Shown here piece after piece: positions 11,946-23,600 of a DNA stretch of 64,000 nucleotides. The translations under genes were made by a program, and so were the position numbers. This stretch comes from Gnetum montanum (Eukaryota > Streptophyta > Gnetopsida > Gnetales > Gnetaceae). The DNA lies in the NCBI GenBank assembly GCA_015680685.1, contig MNCI01001338.1, forward strand, positions 1 through 64,000, in the 5' to 3' direction. Position 1 is the stretch's first letter. Every line of letters starts with the position of its first letter. Under the pieces are notes generated by a model, which was not told the DNA's origin, ran no database searches, and saw only the letters and a program-made list of their open reading frames with translations.

Positions 11946-12138
11946 CGGTGCACCATTAGTTCCATTCAGTCAATAATCCCATACCTTCCTAATATTTTGT
12001 AAGGAACTCGAAGATTAGTTTTTATTTAGTCATGTGGGTATGATGGGACGTGATATTGCATGTGCCGCGATATCGCGTCAGCCACAATATCGCATCTCCT
12101 GCAATATCACGTACGCGATATCATAGGGGACTACGCAA
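11946..12138 (+). mobile_element. 3' internal end and U3 start of an Athila-type element
   Basis: In plus orientation this matches the polypurine-tract side of element 1 (reverse complement of about 30000-30090): AATCCCATACCTTCC, AAGGAACTCGA, then GTGGGTA followed by TGATGGGACGTGATATTGC. It continues with GATATCGC palindromes and stops abruptly at LRR-kinase pseudogene sequence. Confidence 0.7.
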
Positions 12139-13020
12139 TATCCTCCTTTTGGAACTTGCCCATCCAGATCATTGAACGAAAGATTGAGACTTTGAAGCAG
12201 TTGCAATTTCTCAAGCTCAGAGGGTATGGAACCAGAAGTATTGTTGTGGAAAAGGTCCATGGACATTAGGTATCCCAGCTAGCTCAGAGACCCTGGAATG
12301 GATCCTTCAAACTCATTAAAAGATAAATTCAGATATTGCAGGTTTTTGCAACCTTCAAGACAAGCCGGAACTGTGCCGCTGATTCTTTGCTGAAACATCT
12401 ATTGCTAGTGCATGAATCATGTGACCAATTTCTGCTGGCAATCTCCCATGCAAAGCGTTGCATGACAAATTACAGTAGAATTGAATGTTGTATAGATTTG
12501 CCACCTCTGATGGGATGGAGCCTTCAAACTTATTTGAAGAAAGGTCTAGAAGCTCTAATATGTAACATTCTCCTAAGCTAGAAAGAATGGTACCTGACAG
12601 ATTATTATGATCCAAGACTAAACGTCTTAGATTTTTCAGGTTGCCATTTGCATAATTCTGCCTGACAAGTAGTTATTGGGTATTGAAAGCTCAGACAGAG
12701 CAGAGCTAAGCCACCCAATTTCAGCCGATATTCTGCCTTCCAACTACTTGTTTCCTAAATAATTTTTTTGAATTTTCTTGAATTCTGCCACCAATCCAGA
12801 AATCCCTCCTCTGAACTTTTGCCAAAAAAAAATCAAGTTCTATTAAGTTTTCCAACCTTGATAAGGCATCCCAAGGAATTGACCCATAAATATGATTCCC
12901 ATTCAACGTTAGTGAAGTCAGGTTTCATGGGAACACTTTGGGTAATATTCCAATCAGCTTGTTGAAGGATAAATCTAGAGACTCTAAATTAGCTTGTACA
13001 GGAGTAATCTTCAGTAATTC
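12139..13020 (-). pseudogene. LRR receptor kinase pseudogene fragment (LRRs only)
   Basis: On the minus strand this aligns with about 6530-7380 of the intact kinase gene, that is LRR units only. Pieces seen include NHIYGSIPWDALSRLENLIELD, LSSNKFEGSIPSEVANLYNI and NLSFNDLDGQVP. Frameshifts and stops break the frame, and an A-rich slip occurs near 12830. The signal peptide, early LRRs, transmembrane segment and kinase are absent. The downstream end abuts retrotransposon sequence at 12138, so an insertion or rearrangement probably removed the rest. Confidence 0.9.
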
Positions 13021-13983
13021 ATAAATTCTTAGAGTCAACATCTATTAATTCAAGAAACTAAACATACTCTAAATAACAAGTTTGGCTTTCTAACATTGAA
13101 TGAACTTACAAGTTGAATTGCAAGTTGTATGCATGACTAATAATTGAATTAGTGATCTCATAGTTAGAGTTATTTTAATAACTAAAGGTAATTGAAAAAC
13201 AAGGACCTTTGATAAGATGATTTCATTTTGCTTATCACTTACTCTTATCTAGAGTCATTAACTAATTATTATAGCCAAACTGCTTATTTGAGAAACACAA
13301 ATAGGATTCCATCACTAAGAATTCAAATAGGCATATAGCTTAACATTCCTTATCAAGAGTGAATATACTAACTGTGCAATATAAATAGCATTGAGGATGA
13401 AAACCACATGTTTTTTTTAACAATGTTCTGTAATTTAAGCATATTATATATAATTAGAGTATTACAACAATACTCATAGCACTTACATTTCTACTATCTA
13501 GTAGATCCAAAGGGTTTATAAATGTAATAATATTTCAGTTTTTAATTTTCTAGTCTTCATATAGACATATTGGTAATATGTTGAAGTGTTTCATCCAAAC
13601 AACTTTAACAAAGTTCAAATTAGGAATTGTTTTTCTAATGTTGATTTATAGTTATTTAGCTTGTATGATTAATTTGTGTCCTAATCACTATACTACACCC
13701 CTAAGCCAAGATAAATGCATATTGTAATAGTGAACATTATGAAAAAAAAGAATTAAGCAAACTATAAAAATAACTTAACCAAGTTTCATATTCATCTTTG
13801 ATGTGGAAACCCTTGCTAAGGTATCCTCCAAAAACAACTCCCAATATTAGCACTCAAATGTTGTGGAAAGTGGATAAGGGCTTCCACATTAGGGATAGAT
13901 ATAGATCAATAAGACAATCCAATTATAAACATTTTAGATGGTAAAATAAGGAAAATCAACGTTGCCTACCTCTAAAAAACAAG
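13021..13983. other. AT-rich spacer, nothing recognised
   Basis: No open frame with protein-like structure and no repeat boundary noticed. It could include the diverged remainder of the adjacent pseudogene locus. Confidence 0.5.
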
Positions 13984-14400
13984 ATGAAGAAAGGAAAAAG
14001 CTTGAGATTTCAACAAAGGCTACAAACTTTTCTAACTAGAAAAAGAAAATCAACGCAAGGAAGTGGCATCATCTTTGATCAATTTGTTAAAGATAAGATG
14101 GTACAAGTATACCACCATAGCGATAGTATTATGGACATAAAACTTATATTTGGCAATAAGATCATCAACATTATCAATGTAAATGCTCCAAAATTTAACC
14201 TAAGAAATTTGATCAAGCAAAGTTTTTGAGATTCAATGGATTTTGTGATTTAAGGAACTTTCAAACAAAAAAGCATATTTATTGGGAGGGATTTAGTGGT
14301 TATGTTGGATCTATGAAGATTATATATGATAAGATTCATGAAGGACACGAACTTGGAAAGTGAGATGAGATGGAAGATTTGCTACCGCAAGTTGCAAGTG
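13984..14400 (+). pseudogene. LINE endonuclease fragment (RTE/L1-like)
   Basis: An 81-codon frame includes IMDIKLIFGNKIINIINVNAP, which resembles the 'lKLv..d.vvNvisaYAPQ' strand of the endonuclease/exonuclease/phosphatase fold found in LINEs. After a stop and a frameshift, 'IFIGRDLVV' resembles the catalytic 'FiGGDlNg' strand, followed by IHEGHELGK. No reverse transcriptase part follows. It is an old, short fragment. Confidence 0.55.
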
Positions 14401-14524
14401 CCTACAACTTTGGCTATTGAAATGGTGGTATCTTGAATGTTCTAAATTTTCTACAAGTACTTGCACCTTGAATCAATGTATACAATGCATGGAACTCATT
14501 TTGTCTTAACTACTCTATGTTAAT

Positions 14525-14860
14525 TTTCAAGGAAAGATCTTTGATGTCCAATTTTATATCTATTATACTCAACTAGGCTCTTCCCATAATAATTGAAAAT
14601 TCTTCCTTGTTACCTCCTAAGTGAATCACCAAGAAATCTATACGATAAGACCACCCACTTATAGTGAACACAACATCATCAACCTATCTTAGTGGTATAA
14701 TAACAACCTTATCTATAATCACTAAGTTGATATTGCTCTTCTTCAGTGTAGGTAGGTCATAGGCTTTGGACATTTCCTATAAAATGATGTTTAATGCTGA
14801 ACCTAAGTTTAGTAGAGCTTTGCATAGTGGATTTCCTGCTAAGATTGGTTATCTTTTATA
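14525..14860 (-). pseudogene. Ty3/gypsy protease remnant
   Basis: The minus strand aligns with the protease region of element 1 (about 32400-32700): CAAGGAAAGATC, CTTCCCATAATAATTG, AAGACCACCCAC and TTGATATTGCTCTTCTTC are shared landmarks. The active-site region reads PLCKALLNLGSA where family members have an Asp, so the catalytic Asp is Asn. Many indels make it a decayed fragment with no LTRs nearby. Confidence 0.7.
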
Positions 14861-15505
14861 GAAGAATGTCAACTTTGATTTAATTGGACTCTGCATGAGT
14901 AAGGACTACTATTTTAATAGTGGTGTTAGCATTTGTTTGTCCTATTGGATGAATTTGTTAATCACATGGAGGCATTTGAATGTTGTTACCCTTTGTTGCT
15001 CTCTTACTTAGATGAAGTGATGGGTTCACTAGGATAATCCATAAGGCTTGAAAGTCATAGTGAAAAAAGGGCATTTCCTGTGTTAATGTTTAAAACTACT
15101 AGCACCATTATCCATATGTATGTATGCTAATACTACAGGTGGCAATTTTTATGATTTCATACAAACATTTGCTGCAAATTAGTCAACTATCATTTTACAT
15201 TATTCCTACCACCTTTTACTTTTCCACCTACAATTGCCTACTTTCTCTGACTTTGTTTCTCCAAGGACTTATGAAAGCAAAGAAGAAAACTGGAAACTAA
15301 ATGATTTCACAGCCAGAGAACTAGAAACTGAATGAAAAATTGATTACCAATGAGTCACCAACAATTCTGATGTTGGTCTATTGCAGCATCATTTACGTGG
15401 TTTTAAGCTACTATGCCAAAATCTGCATGAGACTGCCAGAGAGTCTTAGATGCTTTATTCCGAAATCTACAAAATCCTGTAAATGAAGAAAAATTTCTGC
15501 ATGTT

Positions 15506-15775
15506 TTAGTGGATAACGTGTTGCGGAGAATTCCAACAATTATGTGCATTTTCTAGACAAAAACTTTTACGAAACTTTGAGACCCAAATCCATATTGATA
15601 GTGAATAGCAGGCTGAAGAAGGTATCAAATGATCATCAACCTGCATAACAGATTTAACAACATGAGGATCTGACCATAATGTATATGAATCACAGGCAGC
15701 ACACAAACATCTTTGTTTCCTAACACCATCTGAAAAAGAAATCAGGTTTTTGTCTCTTGACGGAATATTCAACAA
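15506..15775 (-). other. Exon-like open frame, function not recognised
   Basis: The minus strand has a good polypyrimidine tract and acceptor (TTCTTTTTCAG) followed by about 30 codons with a cysteine pair (RCLCAACDSYTLWSDPHVV) and then ATGCAG|GTTGATG, a possible donor. The composition looks more protein-like than its surroundings. I do not recognise the protein. It lies downstream of the MPC1-like gene on the same strand and could be an exon of another decayed gene, or chance. Confidence 0.3.
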
Positions 15776-16472
15776 TTGGCGTCAATGCCTTACAGAGCAA
15801 ATTTGTGGCTAGATCCATGACTATTATGAATGGTGTTATACCACTTTGGACCCTAACCGTTTGGAAAAATTTATCAAATCCAATTTGACTAAACATTTAA
15901 TTTGTCAACTGTGGATAGACCCTGGACAACAGAAAAAAGTATCAAATCCAATTTGACTCTTACAAGTCATAGAGCAATTAGTCCATGCTCTACTTATAGC
16001 TTGGGTCTACCTCAACAAACCTAACCAATGATAGGTGGCTCAAGCGGTTAGATCATTATAACAAACATAGCTAGTGATAATTAGCTCAAGCAATTAGTGA
16101 GCAAGAGGTTTCTAGTTCGAATCACACTTAAGGTATCATTATACTTCCTAATAATTCTTCTAAGTTGTCATTCTTTCAGGTTCCAAACAAGCCTAAAGCC
16201 AAACAGTTTACACATACCCCTTATGTGAAATGAATAAAATTGTTGAAGCTTGCAATGACATGTCCCTAAGAATAGAGTAATGTTTTTTCCATTGCAAGTA
16301 TGTAGTGCTATGAAGCTTGTATATGAATGTGAAACTGGGGAGAACACTATACATGTGTGCAGAGAATAGCCACTTATAATAAGGGCTTTCATATAACTAC
16401 CTCATGAAAAATGACCAATGTTGTGCCTATTGTATATATTTTAAGAATTGGTATGAATATTTCTGTCTATGG

Positions 16473-19043
16473 TTAAAACAATATTTCTTTTCCAAAAATA
16501 TAGAATCCATGCCTTGTGCTAACCTTTAGCCCATCATTTTGATAGCTGATTTTGGTGAAGCAAAGTAGAGAGAAATACCTGGAAAATATAATTGTGAGGG
16601 TTTATTAAAAGGAAAAAATAATTCATATGTAAACTTGAACATTTCATCTTCAGGATCAAAGCATCAGAACATGTTAATCCTGTAACTTCCAAATGAAAAT
16701 TTGGAAGAAAACAATGAACGCCATGTTGAATGTTTTGACAAATAGATATTTTAGATCATATAATGTCAATGCACAACAACATCCTTCTTTGATTGATCCC
16801 TGCAAGAAGATTTATTATATCAAAAATTTAAATATAAAACCTATCACTTCATAAAAGAATCGAACCTTCCAGTAATTAAAATGCATTAAGGATCTAGCTC
16901 TGCATTGAGGAAAATGACAAAAGATAACTCATGTAACCATCCCCATTTTGCTGGGATAAGGCAAAGAAGATTATGAGGAATTAAAATGCAAGGCCTAATA
17001 TAATGAAACATATTTTATTTAAAAGGGTAACTTTGCAATGGCTAAAACTAAACTGCTGTAATCAAAAACAGTTTACTTCATTTCAGAATCAATGACTACC
17101 AATAAAAGGCTACCTTAATACATATACATACTAAAATGCTTAGCCTGAAAAAAGAAGTATTAAGAAAATGACAACTTTAAATTATTAGAATATTTCATAG
17201 AGCAAGGAACAAGCCACTCGTTTGTGATCCTATAAAAAAGAATAGAACATACCCACGAGTAGAAGCCCAGCGTGACAACTGATATAACTGCACAGCTTCA
17301 TTTGAGGCATGACATGCTAAAAGAAGATAATTGCGAGGCTGAACCATCCAAACATATCTCATGAACAAGCCCGAGTATATACACATTGCTGCACATTCAG
17401 ATAAACATAAGAAGCCAAAACAAAGTAGCTATGGTGTCAAAAACACCATCACTGGAAATAAGAGTAATGAATCTGTGAGAACAAGAATCAGTAACACTAA
17501 GAATTATTAAAGAAAGCCTGATAAGTAAAATTAAATGAACATGTAGTCTGCTGCATGAATGTTCTCATCATTTTCTTCTTTATTCAATAAAATCCCTAGC
17601 TAATTCTGAAGTATATCCCTTTACAACATATAGTACACAGAACAGAACTATTTTTATTACATCCTAAATCCCAGCGATCTACAGTCATTAATTTTTTATA
17701 AATCTCAGCATAACCCCTTGAGATTAAACCTGTGAAAAATGCAAATCACAAGCAACAAAGAAGTTAATGCTTGTATATTATGTAGTTTAAAAAATATATC
17801 TACAAATAATTAGTACTGCCAAAAATTTCACATCCCATACTCTCATTTGGCTTTGAGGGCCATTTCTTACATATTAATAGTTTTCTGCCTTCATTTTAAT
17901 TTTTTTCCCACTTAGTGTTCCACATTGTCAAATGTCACCTCAAATGGCCTTGTTAGGAGAAGTGTTTTTTGCTTATACACATTTGGATGCTAGACGTGGC
18001 AAACCTAGGCCATTTTGTCTAGTGATGAAGGCATGTTTGTGTATAGAAAAGTATTGGCTGCTGAAGGCTAACATTTTCTCATGGCAAAGCTAAATTTTGT
18101 ATGTGATCTACCTGCATTTCTTTGTTTTAATTCTTAAATACAACCCCAAAGTCTCTATAAAAAGATAACTTAAATTTTCAACAGTTAATCTACAAGTTCA
18201 TGTGTCAGCCCTAGTGCTCAAACACTGAATTTTATAAATGAAAACGTCAGAATCAGTGTGAATTGGCAATAACTTAGTAGAAAACACATAAGTGGTAAGC
18301 TAAACATGAACTCACCTTGGAAATATGTGAATAAATATCAATCCTGGTTATTGTTCATTTACAATTCAGCATATCAGTTATTGCTTGACATGCTTTCTGC
18401 AGCACTTCGTTAGCATTTTTGTGTCCTACAAATGACTGCCACGTCAACATCCTTGTTCAAAGCTCTTACCCTGTCAGGTCATCCTTCCTAACATATATTA
18501 GCAATAAATTGAAAGACTAATGAATCATTATTGTTATTTTTAAATTAAAAATACCACGTCAAACAATTGAAATAAGCACTAACACCTTTCATTGAAACAA
18601 CTGAAATATTAGCAAATGCTTTTAACTTAAATGGCTTAATCGAGCATCTAATCTTATAATGCTTAAATCTATAAAAACAAAGAAAAACTTTAAATCAGCG
18701 GCATCTCATGGTCAATTGCTCGATTTCCCCATTGGCAAGAATCCAGCAATCCGCAGTAACATATTGAAATTTGAAAATATCCAAATTGTTTATTTTTTGG
18801 AATTATGAAACTGAATTTGAAATTTTATTGCATCAACAGACCCGTTGGATCTTTTGACACTAGAAATGTATATCCTTAAGAAAATTATGTTTTACCGGGG
18901 AAAAAAAACTCAAGGAGAAAAAAATAAAATAAGGAGAGAATGCTCACAGCAACTACAAAACCCCAATTGGCGACGGGCCCACAAAAATGTGTTGTTTTAG
19001 GCCCAATGGGACTGTTCGAGAAAGCTTCAAAAGTTGCTGCCAT
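16473..19043 (-). pseudogene. MPC1: Mitochondrial pyruvate carrier 1-like gene, middle exon not found
   Basis: MPC1 pairs with MPC2-type subunits in the inner mitochondrial membrane to import pyruvate. Exon 1 (19043-18948) gives 32 residues with the family signature NSPIGPKTTHF, then GPVANWGFVVA, ending at a GT donor. A later exon (17388-17253) gives [30 protein letters not shown] and [10 protein letters not shown] with good splice sites. A candidate last exon (16578-16473) begins YFS after a TTTTCCAG acceptor, but its tail does not resemble known MPC1 C-termini. The exon that should encode the conserved 'LVDMxKPPExISGNMT' loop is not visible in the 1.5-kb gap, and joining the two clear exons directly shifts the frame. 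The near-invariant Trp after KTTHF is Cys. I therefore call it a probable pseudogene. Confidence 0.75.
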
Positions 19044-19261
19044 CTCCCAAATTCTGTTACAAAACGACTGAATCACATCGCGCAAAAACATAATATAAAC
19101 ATCAACGAAATGAGATTTTGATGTAGCATAACAAAGTCAGGTGGGATCTACCTCCTTTGCTGCAAAAAACTGTTGCTCTCGTTTGCAGTTTATCCGTCAG
19201 GATTGGAAGGAAATCAGAACTTCAATCGAATTTAGAAACGCACATTGACATACCAGATCGG

Positions 19262-19735
19262 AAATGCAGTACGTCTTTTTACCAAATGTATGAGGTAAGT
19301 ACGATACGAATTTTATTTGATTTTTCTGTGCGCTTTCAATTTCTGCTTTTTATCGAAATTCGGAGTTTCAACATTTAAATGTTTTTGTTTGTTTGTTTTT
19401 GAGAGGTAAATGTTTTTGTTTGTTTGTTTTTGAGAGGTTAACGCGTGTTTTGTTTGTTTGTTTTTGAGAGGTTAACGCGTGTTTTGTTTGTTTGTTTTTG
19501 AGAGGTTTACGCTTGGAAGTATGAGTTGAAATTAAGAGTCTTATTACTAGGTTTTTTTAAAAAGAGTATTTAAGAGTATTTAATTGTATCTTTGCTTGAA
19601 ACAAAAATGCGGTATATCTTTTTACCAAATTTCTTAGGTAAGCACGATACAAATTTTATATGATTTTTCTATGTGCTTTCAATTTCTACTTTTTATTAAA
19701 ATTCAAAGTTTTAACATTGAAATGTTTTTGCTGGT
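19262..19735. repeat. Direct duplication of about 125 bp upstream of the MPC1-like gene
   Basis: The segment 19262-19390 (AAATGCAGTACGTC.., TTTTTACCAAATGTA.., GTGCGCTTTCAATTTCTGC) recurs as 19608-19735 with scattered transitions. The intervening DNA holds a separate tandem array. It lies just upstream of the MPC1-like start and may have been promoter sequence. Confidence 0.75.
19380..19513. repeat. Tandem repeat, four units of about 31-35 bp
   Basis: Units of the form GTTTTGTTTGTTTGTTTTTG followed by AGAGGTTAACGCGT occur four times. The first lacks the GCGT tail and the last has TTTACGC. Typical slippage or unequal-exchange array. Confidence 0.9.
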
Positions 19736-19774
19736 TTGTTTACAACTCACCTTTTTTCTTTTTACATTTTTCAT

Positions 19775-19843
19775 TTTTCCAAAGTTTCTTAATTAATGAT
19801 AATTCTACTTATTTGCATTTACATATTAAGAAACTTTGGAAAA
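19775..19843. repeat. Perfect 19-bp inverted repeat with a 31-bp loop
   Basis: TTTTCCAAAGTTTCTTAAT at 19775-19793 is matched by its exact reverse complement at 19825-19843. Flanks add further T-rich/A-rich pairing. It could be a transposon-like foldback or a transcribed hairpin. Confidence 0.85.
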
Positions 19844-20476
19844 CTGAAAAATTAAAAAAAAACATTTATATTTAAATGGTATAACAAGAGACCTTAATTA
19901 AAGCCAAACTATTTATCTACCACCATTCGTTATCATTTACAATGCATAATTATTTCATGGTCCTAGGATTGAAATAGGTAGATGGCTGAAAATTTATGGC
20001 TAAAAATGAAAATGTTTGCACAGTCCAAATAATATTGAAGATTAATAACATATTTTTATGCAATATTTTACATTGAGTACATTAAATATAGATGCAATTG
20101 TAAGATTGCAAATTTAATTGATTTGTGTTAAATATTACTTTGATAATTTTATTAAGGATATTTCGAAAATTCATCGCAAATATATTTCTAGCCGGGAGAT
20201 AAAACTTCAATTTCATTTTTAATTATGTTTAAAGATCTTACAAGGTTTATTATTTTTTAAAAGTGAAAACAATGTTCCCAAAAAGTTTTAACAATGGTCA
20301 AAATGCGCTACTAATGCTGTAAATTCCAAGATGCAAGCCCTGGTCATTCGTTGGCGCCATTCCGGCAACATTTACAAGAACCTGAACGATGGAAACTATC
20401 ATAAACTTTCTGATATAGAAAAGATACCGGTTACAACGTAGTAGATCTAACAGCGTTATTAATCATATCAGTAAAC

Positions 20477-21840
20477 CTTCAACCATCAAATCACTTAACC
20501 TAGAGCAGTAATTGAATCCGGACCATCAAATCACTTAACCTAGAGCAGTAATTGAATCCGGGAGAAGATGATTACAGTCATAAGACCCAGGATACAGGGG
20601 TACCACAGCCATTATGGGTAAACCTTAGAAATATCGGGAGAGCAGGGCTTGCATGTGCGAGAAGGATGATTACAGTCACAAGAGCCAGCATAGCAACAGC
20701 TCACGGCTCGATAGACGGGTGGATGGAAGTGGCTAACAGTAAACCTGAAATAGAAGATAGCATAGATCCAGAAAAGCCACGACATTGCAGCAACTAGTTT
20801 GTTCTTGTGAAAATTTTGTAGCTTCATTGCAATCAGAGGCTGAGGCGGACGATAATTCACGTAATGCGGACACCTGACGTTGCAGTTGTTCTCAACAGTG
20901 TGCTTAGAAACCCATCCTTTACCTTCCTTTTATACTAAGTTTCTTCCAGACGCGTTACGCGTTTTCTCCACGATATTGGCATTCAAAGTGAACGAGTTTT
21001 CAGGTTTAGAACCTGTTCAAGAAACTTCCCAAACATTTTGTGCATGACCCAGCAAACGCGTTACGCGTTTTCTTCACAATTTCGACTCCCGTAGTTTTCT
21101 TTTGGTATCAATTATTTATCTATCATCCTTTGGAACCCGTTTTCCTGGTTTAGAACCCGTCGTTTTCGTCCTCTACCATGCTGGTAAAAGTCAAAAAGTA
21201 GGTCAGTTGCACCATTATACGTGCAATTATTTCTCCTTTACTCGTAAAATATGAATGTGAATACTTTATGGTTATGGAGCTGTATCTGCAACGATTCAAG
21301 GGAGGCTACGGAAAGGTTGACGACTTGCCAATCTGTATTTATTAGCCTAATTACATCACATTTTGCAGTGTACCATGTGATAAGTTTGCTAGTGTCCTTT
21401 ATCCCTTCTTCGTCCATGTAGACGACGCACAAGAATTTTCTTTGATGCATTAAAGTTCTTAATCGCTTGGGCTGCTTGACACCACATCACTTTTCAATTG
21501 AACTATCCCATGACTTTAGTAGACAGCATACAAAATTTTGTTGAATGCATTAAAATCTTAAAAATGAATGCACCAAGTTATTTTGAATCAAACCTATTCA
21601 ATAGTTCATGAGAAACACATGCAAAGCTCATTAGATTTTGGTTTTATGTTTTCTTTTGATTTTTAGTTTTATGCTTTAATAAAGAGATTTACACTTAATC
21701 AAATACATGGGTTAATTTAATTTGAGGAAAGTTCATTAAATTTTCAGTATGTCATTATAACACACAAAATCAGATTTTGAATATGTTATATGAGTAATTA
21801 TAATAAATCTCATATCATCATCATCATCATGGTCTATGGT
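20477..21840. repeat. Dispersed block, copy B
   Basis: The first part matches copy A (3520-4210). The later part (about 20930-21840) matches copy C (22580-23600) in order: TTTGTGCATG, a GTGAATACTTTATGG-like segment, AACGATT, GCATTAAAGTTCTTAATC, ATGACTTTAGTAGA, TTATTTTGAATCAAACC, AGATTTACACTTA, AAATCTCATATCATCATC. It contains the palindrome-like ACGCGTTACGCGTTTTCT twice (about 20950 and 21057). No protein-coding support. Confidence 0.65.
20482..20561. repeat. 40-bp exact tandem duplication
   Basis: The 40-bp unit starting ACCATCAAATCACTTAACC is present twice in immediate succession. It falls at the start of dispersed block copy B, and the single-copy counterpart is in copy A near 3640. Confidence 0.9.
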
Positions 21841-22559
21841 AATTTTAATAGAAGCTAAAAGGTTAGGACTAAAAATCAATAAAAGCAAAACAAGAATATA
21901 TGGAATGCAATTTTAATAACATAAATCATGGTAAAGTAAAAGTTACAATTCAATGATAAAAGATTTCTCAAAGTAATATGACAATCATCATACTTGTTAT
22001 GTTAGATGGTGGTGAACGTTGGGTAGTACAAAAGAGGCATGAATAACAAATCAATGTGGTAGAAATGTAAATACTTTCATAGATGTTGAATGCTACAAGA
22101 CAAAATAAAAAGGGCAATTAAGAAGACCTTTAGTTGTTTCCATTTTAGATAAGCTGATGATGTGTTAGATGGTTAGGAATAGCAAGTCTATAAAAAAAAG
22201 CTTTCACATCACTATTCCAAGAAAGATACCAAAAGAAACAAACAAATAGAAAGACACCACAAGAAACACAAACAAATAGAAGGGAAAAAATTTAAGATGA
22301 TTTGAAGAAATTGTAAATAAAAAAAATTTAGCTTTTCATAAAGGTAAATGATAAAAAGAGATCTTAAGTAACCAACCATATTTCATTAAGAAAAGGTATG
22401 ATGATGATGCTCCTGCTAATTCTAAGCTGCAAGTCCCTATTATTTTTAGACACTCTCCAGCCAACTTTTACAATAAACTAAGCTTTGAAAACCATCATAG
22501 ACATTATTCTACGATATATAAGATACCCTTTTAACTTTAAATGGGTAAAATTTACCCAT
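21841..22559. other. AT-rich spacer between block copies B and C
   Basis: No gene recognised. It holds A-rich runs and two near-identical AGAAACACAAACAAATAGAA-like segments around 22235-22280. Confidence 0.5.
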
Positions 22560-23600
22560 TCAATCATAAATTTGCAGTACCTGTTTCTTTGTCTTTTGAG
22601 TCAAGCCTCTGGAAGAAACGTCCTGGAGAGTTTGTGCATGCACCCACAATACGCGATTTCTCCGAAATTTTAGCGGTAAAAACGCGTTGGAAAACGCCCT
22701 CTTCCATTATCCATAAACCCTCAAGGTTCTACGAGGCTACCATTCAATCCGTACTAGCCACGATACAGATTATGGACAAGTACAAGTCAAAAACAAGCAG
22801 GTGGCAATTACAATGCTATGTCTGACTCTCACATGCTATGCCATATAAATCCGAATACTCTGTAGCTGTCGTATCTTCAACGATTTTGGAGAATTTAACG
22901 AAGATGAAAAACCTAAAGAGACATCTCAAATTTGTCTTTATTTCAAAGATATGGAATATCAATCTCCTCGGGTGTCTCAAATTTGTCTTTATTTCAAAGA
23001 TATGGAATATCAATCTCCTCGGGTGTCTCAAATTTGTCTTTATTTCAAAGATATGGAATATCAATCTCCTCGGGTGTCTCAAATTTGTCTTTATTTCAAA
23101 GATATGGAATATCAATCTCCTCGGCTAATTTAAATCACATGACCTTCACCTGTTTTTCCAATCTTCCCTTCCAAAGGACACACAGGAATTTTCTTGGGTA
23201 CATTAAACTTCTTAATTTTTTGAGCTGGTTTACGTTACATCACCTCTATGTGCTTTTTCAGTTCACCCTCTTTTAAGTTTAGTGTGTGTTTTTTTCACAC
23301 TACCATCCCATGACTTTAGTAGAGAACACAAGAATTTTCTTGGATAAACTTCTTAAAAATGAATGCAATCAGTTATTTTGAATCAAACCACATTGTGGTT
23401 TACAATATGCAATGGTACATGTTGAGCTCAGGTCATTTTAATTTTATACTTTAAAAAGAGATTTACACTTATAGTCAAATACATAAGTTAGTTTAATTTG
23501 ACATTAAGCTCGTTGAACTTCATGGCTTAAAGAATCAAATTTTGAAGATGTAATACCAGTAACTATGGTAAATCTCATATCATCATGGTCTACAATTTTG
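22560..23600. repeat. Dispersed block, copy C
   Basis: Matches copy B as listed there and, at 22600-22690 (AAGCCTCTGGAAGAAACG, TTTGTGCATG), copy A at 4040-4110. It contains the 51-bp array, which copy B lacks. The array explains the several overlapping open frames here. Confidence 0.6.
22925..23124. repeat. 51-bp tandem repeat, four copies
   Basis: A unit beginning CTCAAATTTGTCTTTATTTC is repeated four times at 22925, 22976, 23027 and 23078, nearly without differences. Because 51 is divisible by three, it stays open in several frames on both strands. The near identity implies a recent or homogenised expansion. Confidence 0.95.

Noticed and set aside
13984-14229. Independent small host gene
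   Set aside because: The residues fit a LINE endonuclease strand, and matching catalytic-strand similarity continues out of frame downstream.
22925-23124. CRISPR-like array
   Set aside because: Units are contiguous with no unique spacers, and the genome is plant nuclear.
22816-23276. Several repeat-peptide frames as a repeat protein
   Set aside because: They arise on both strands from one 51-bp array whose length is a multiple of three.
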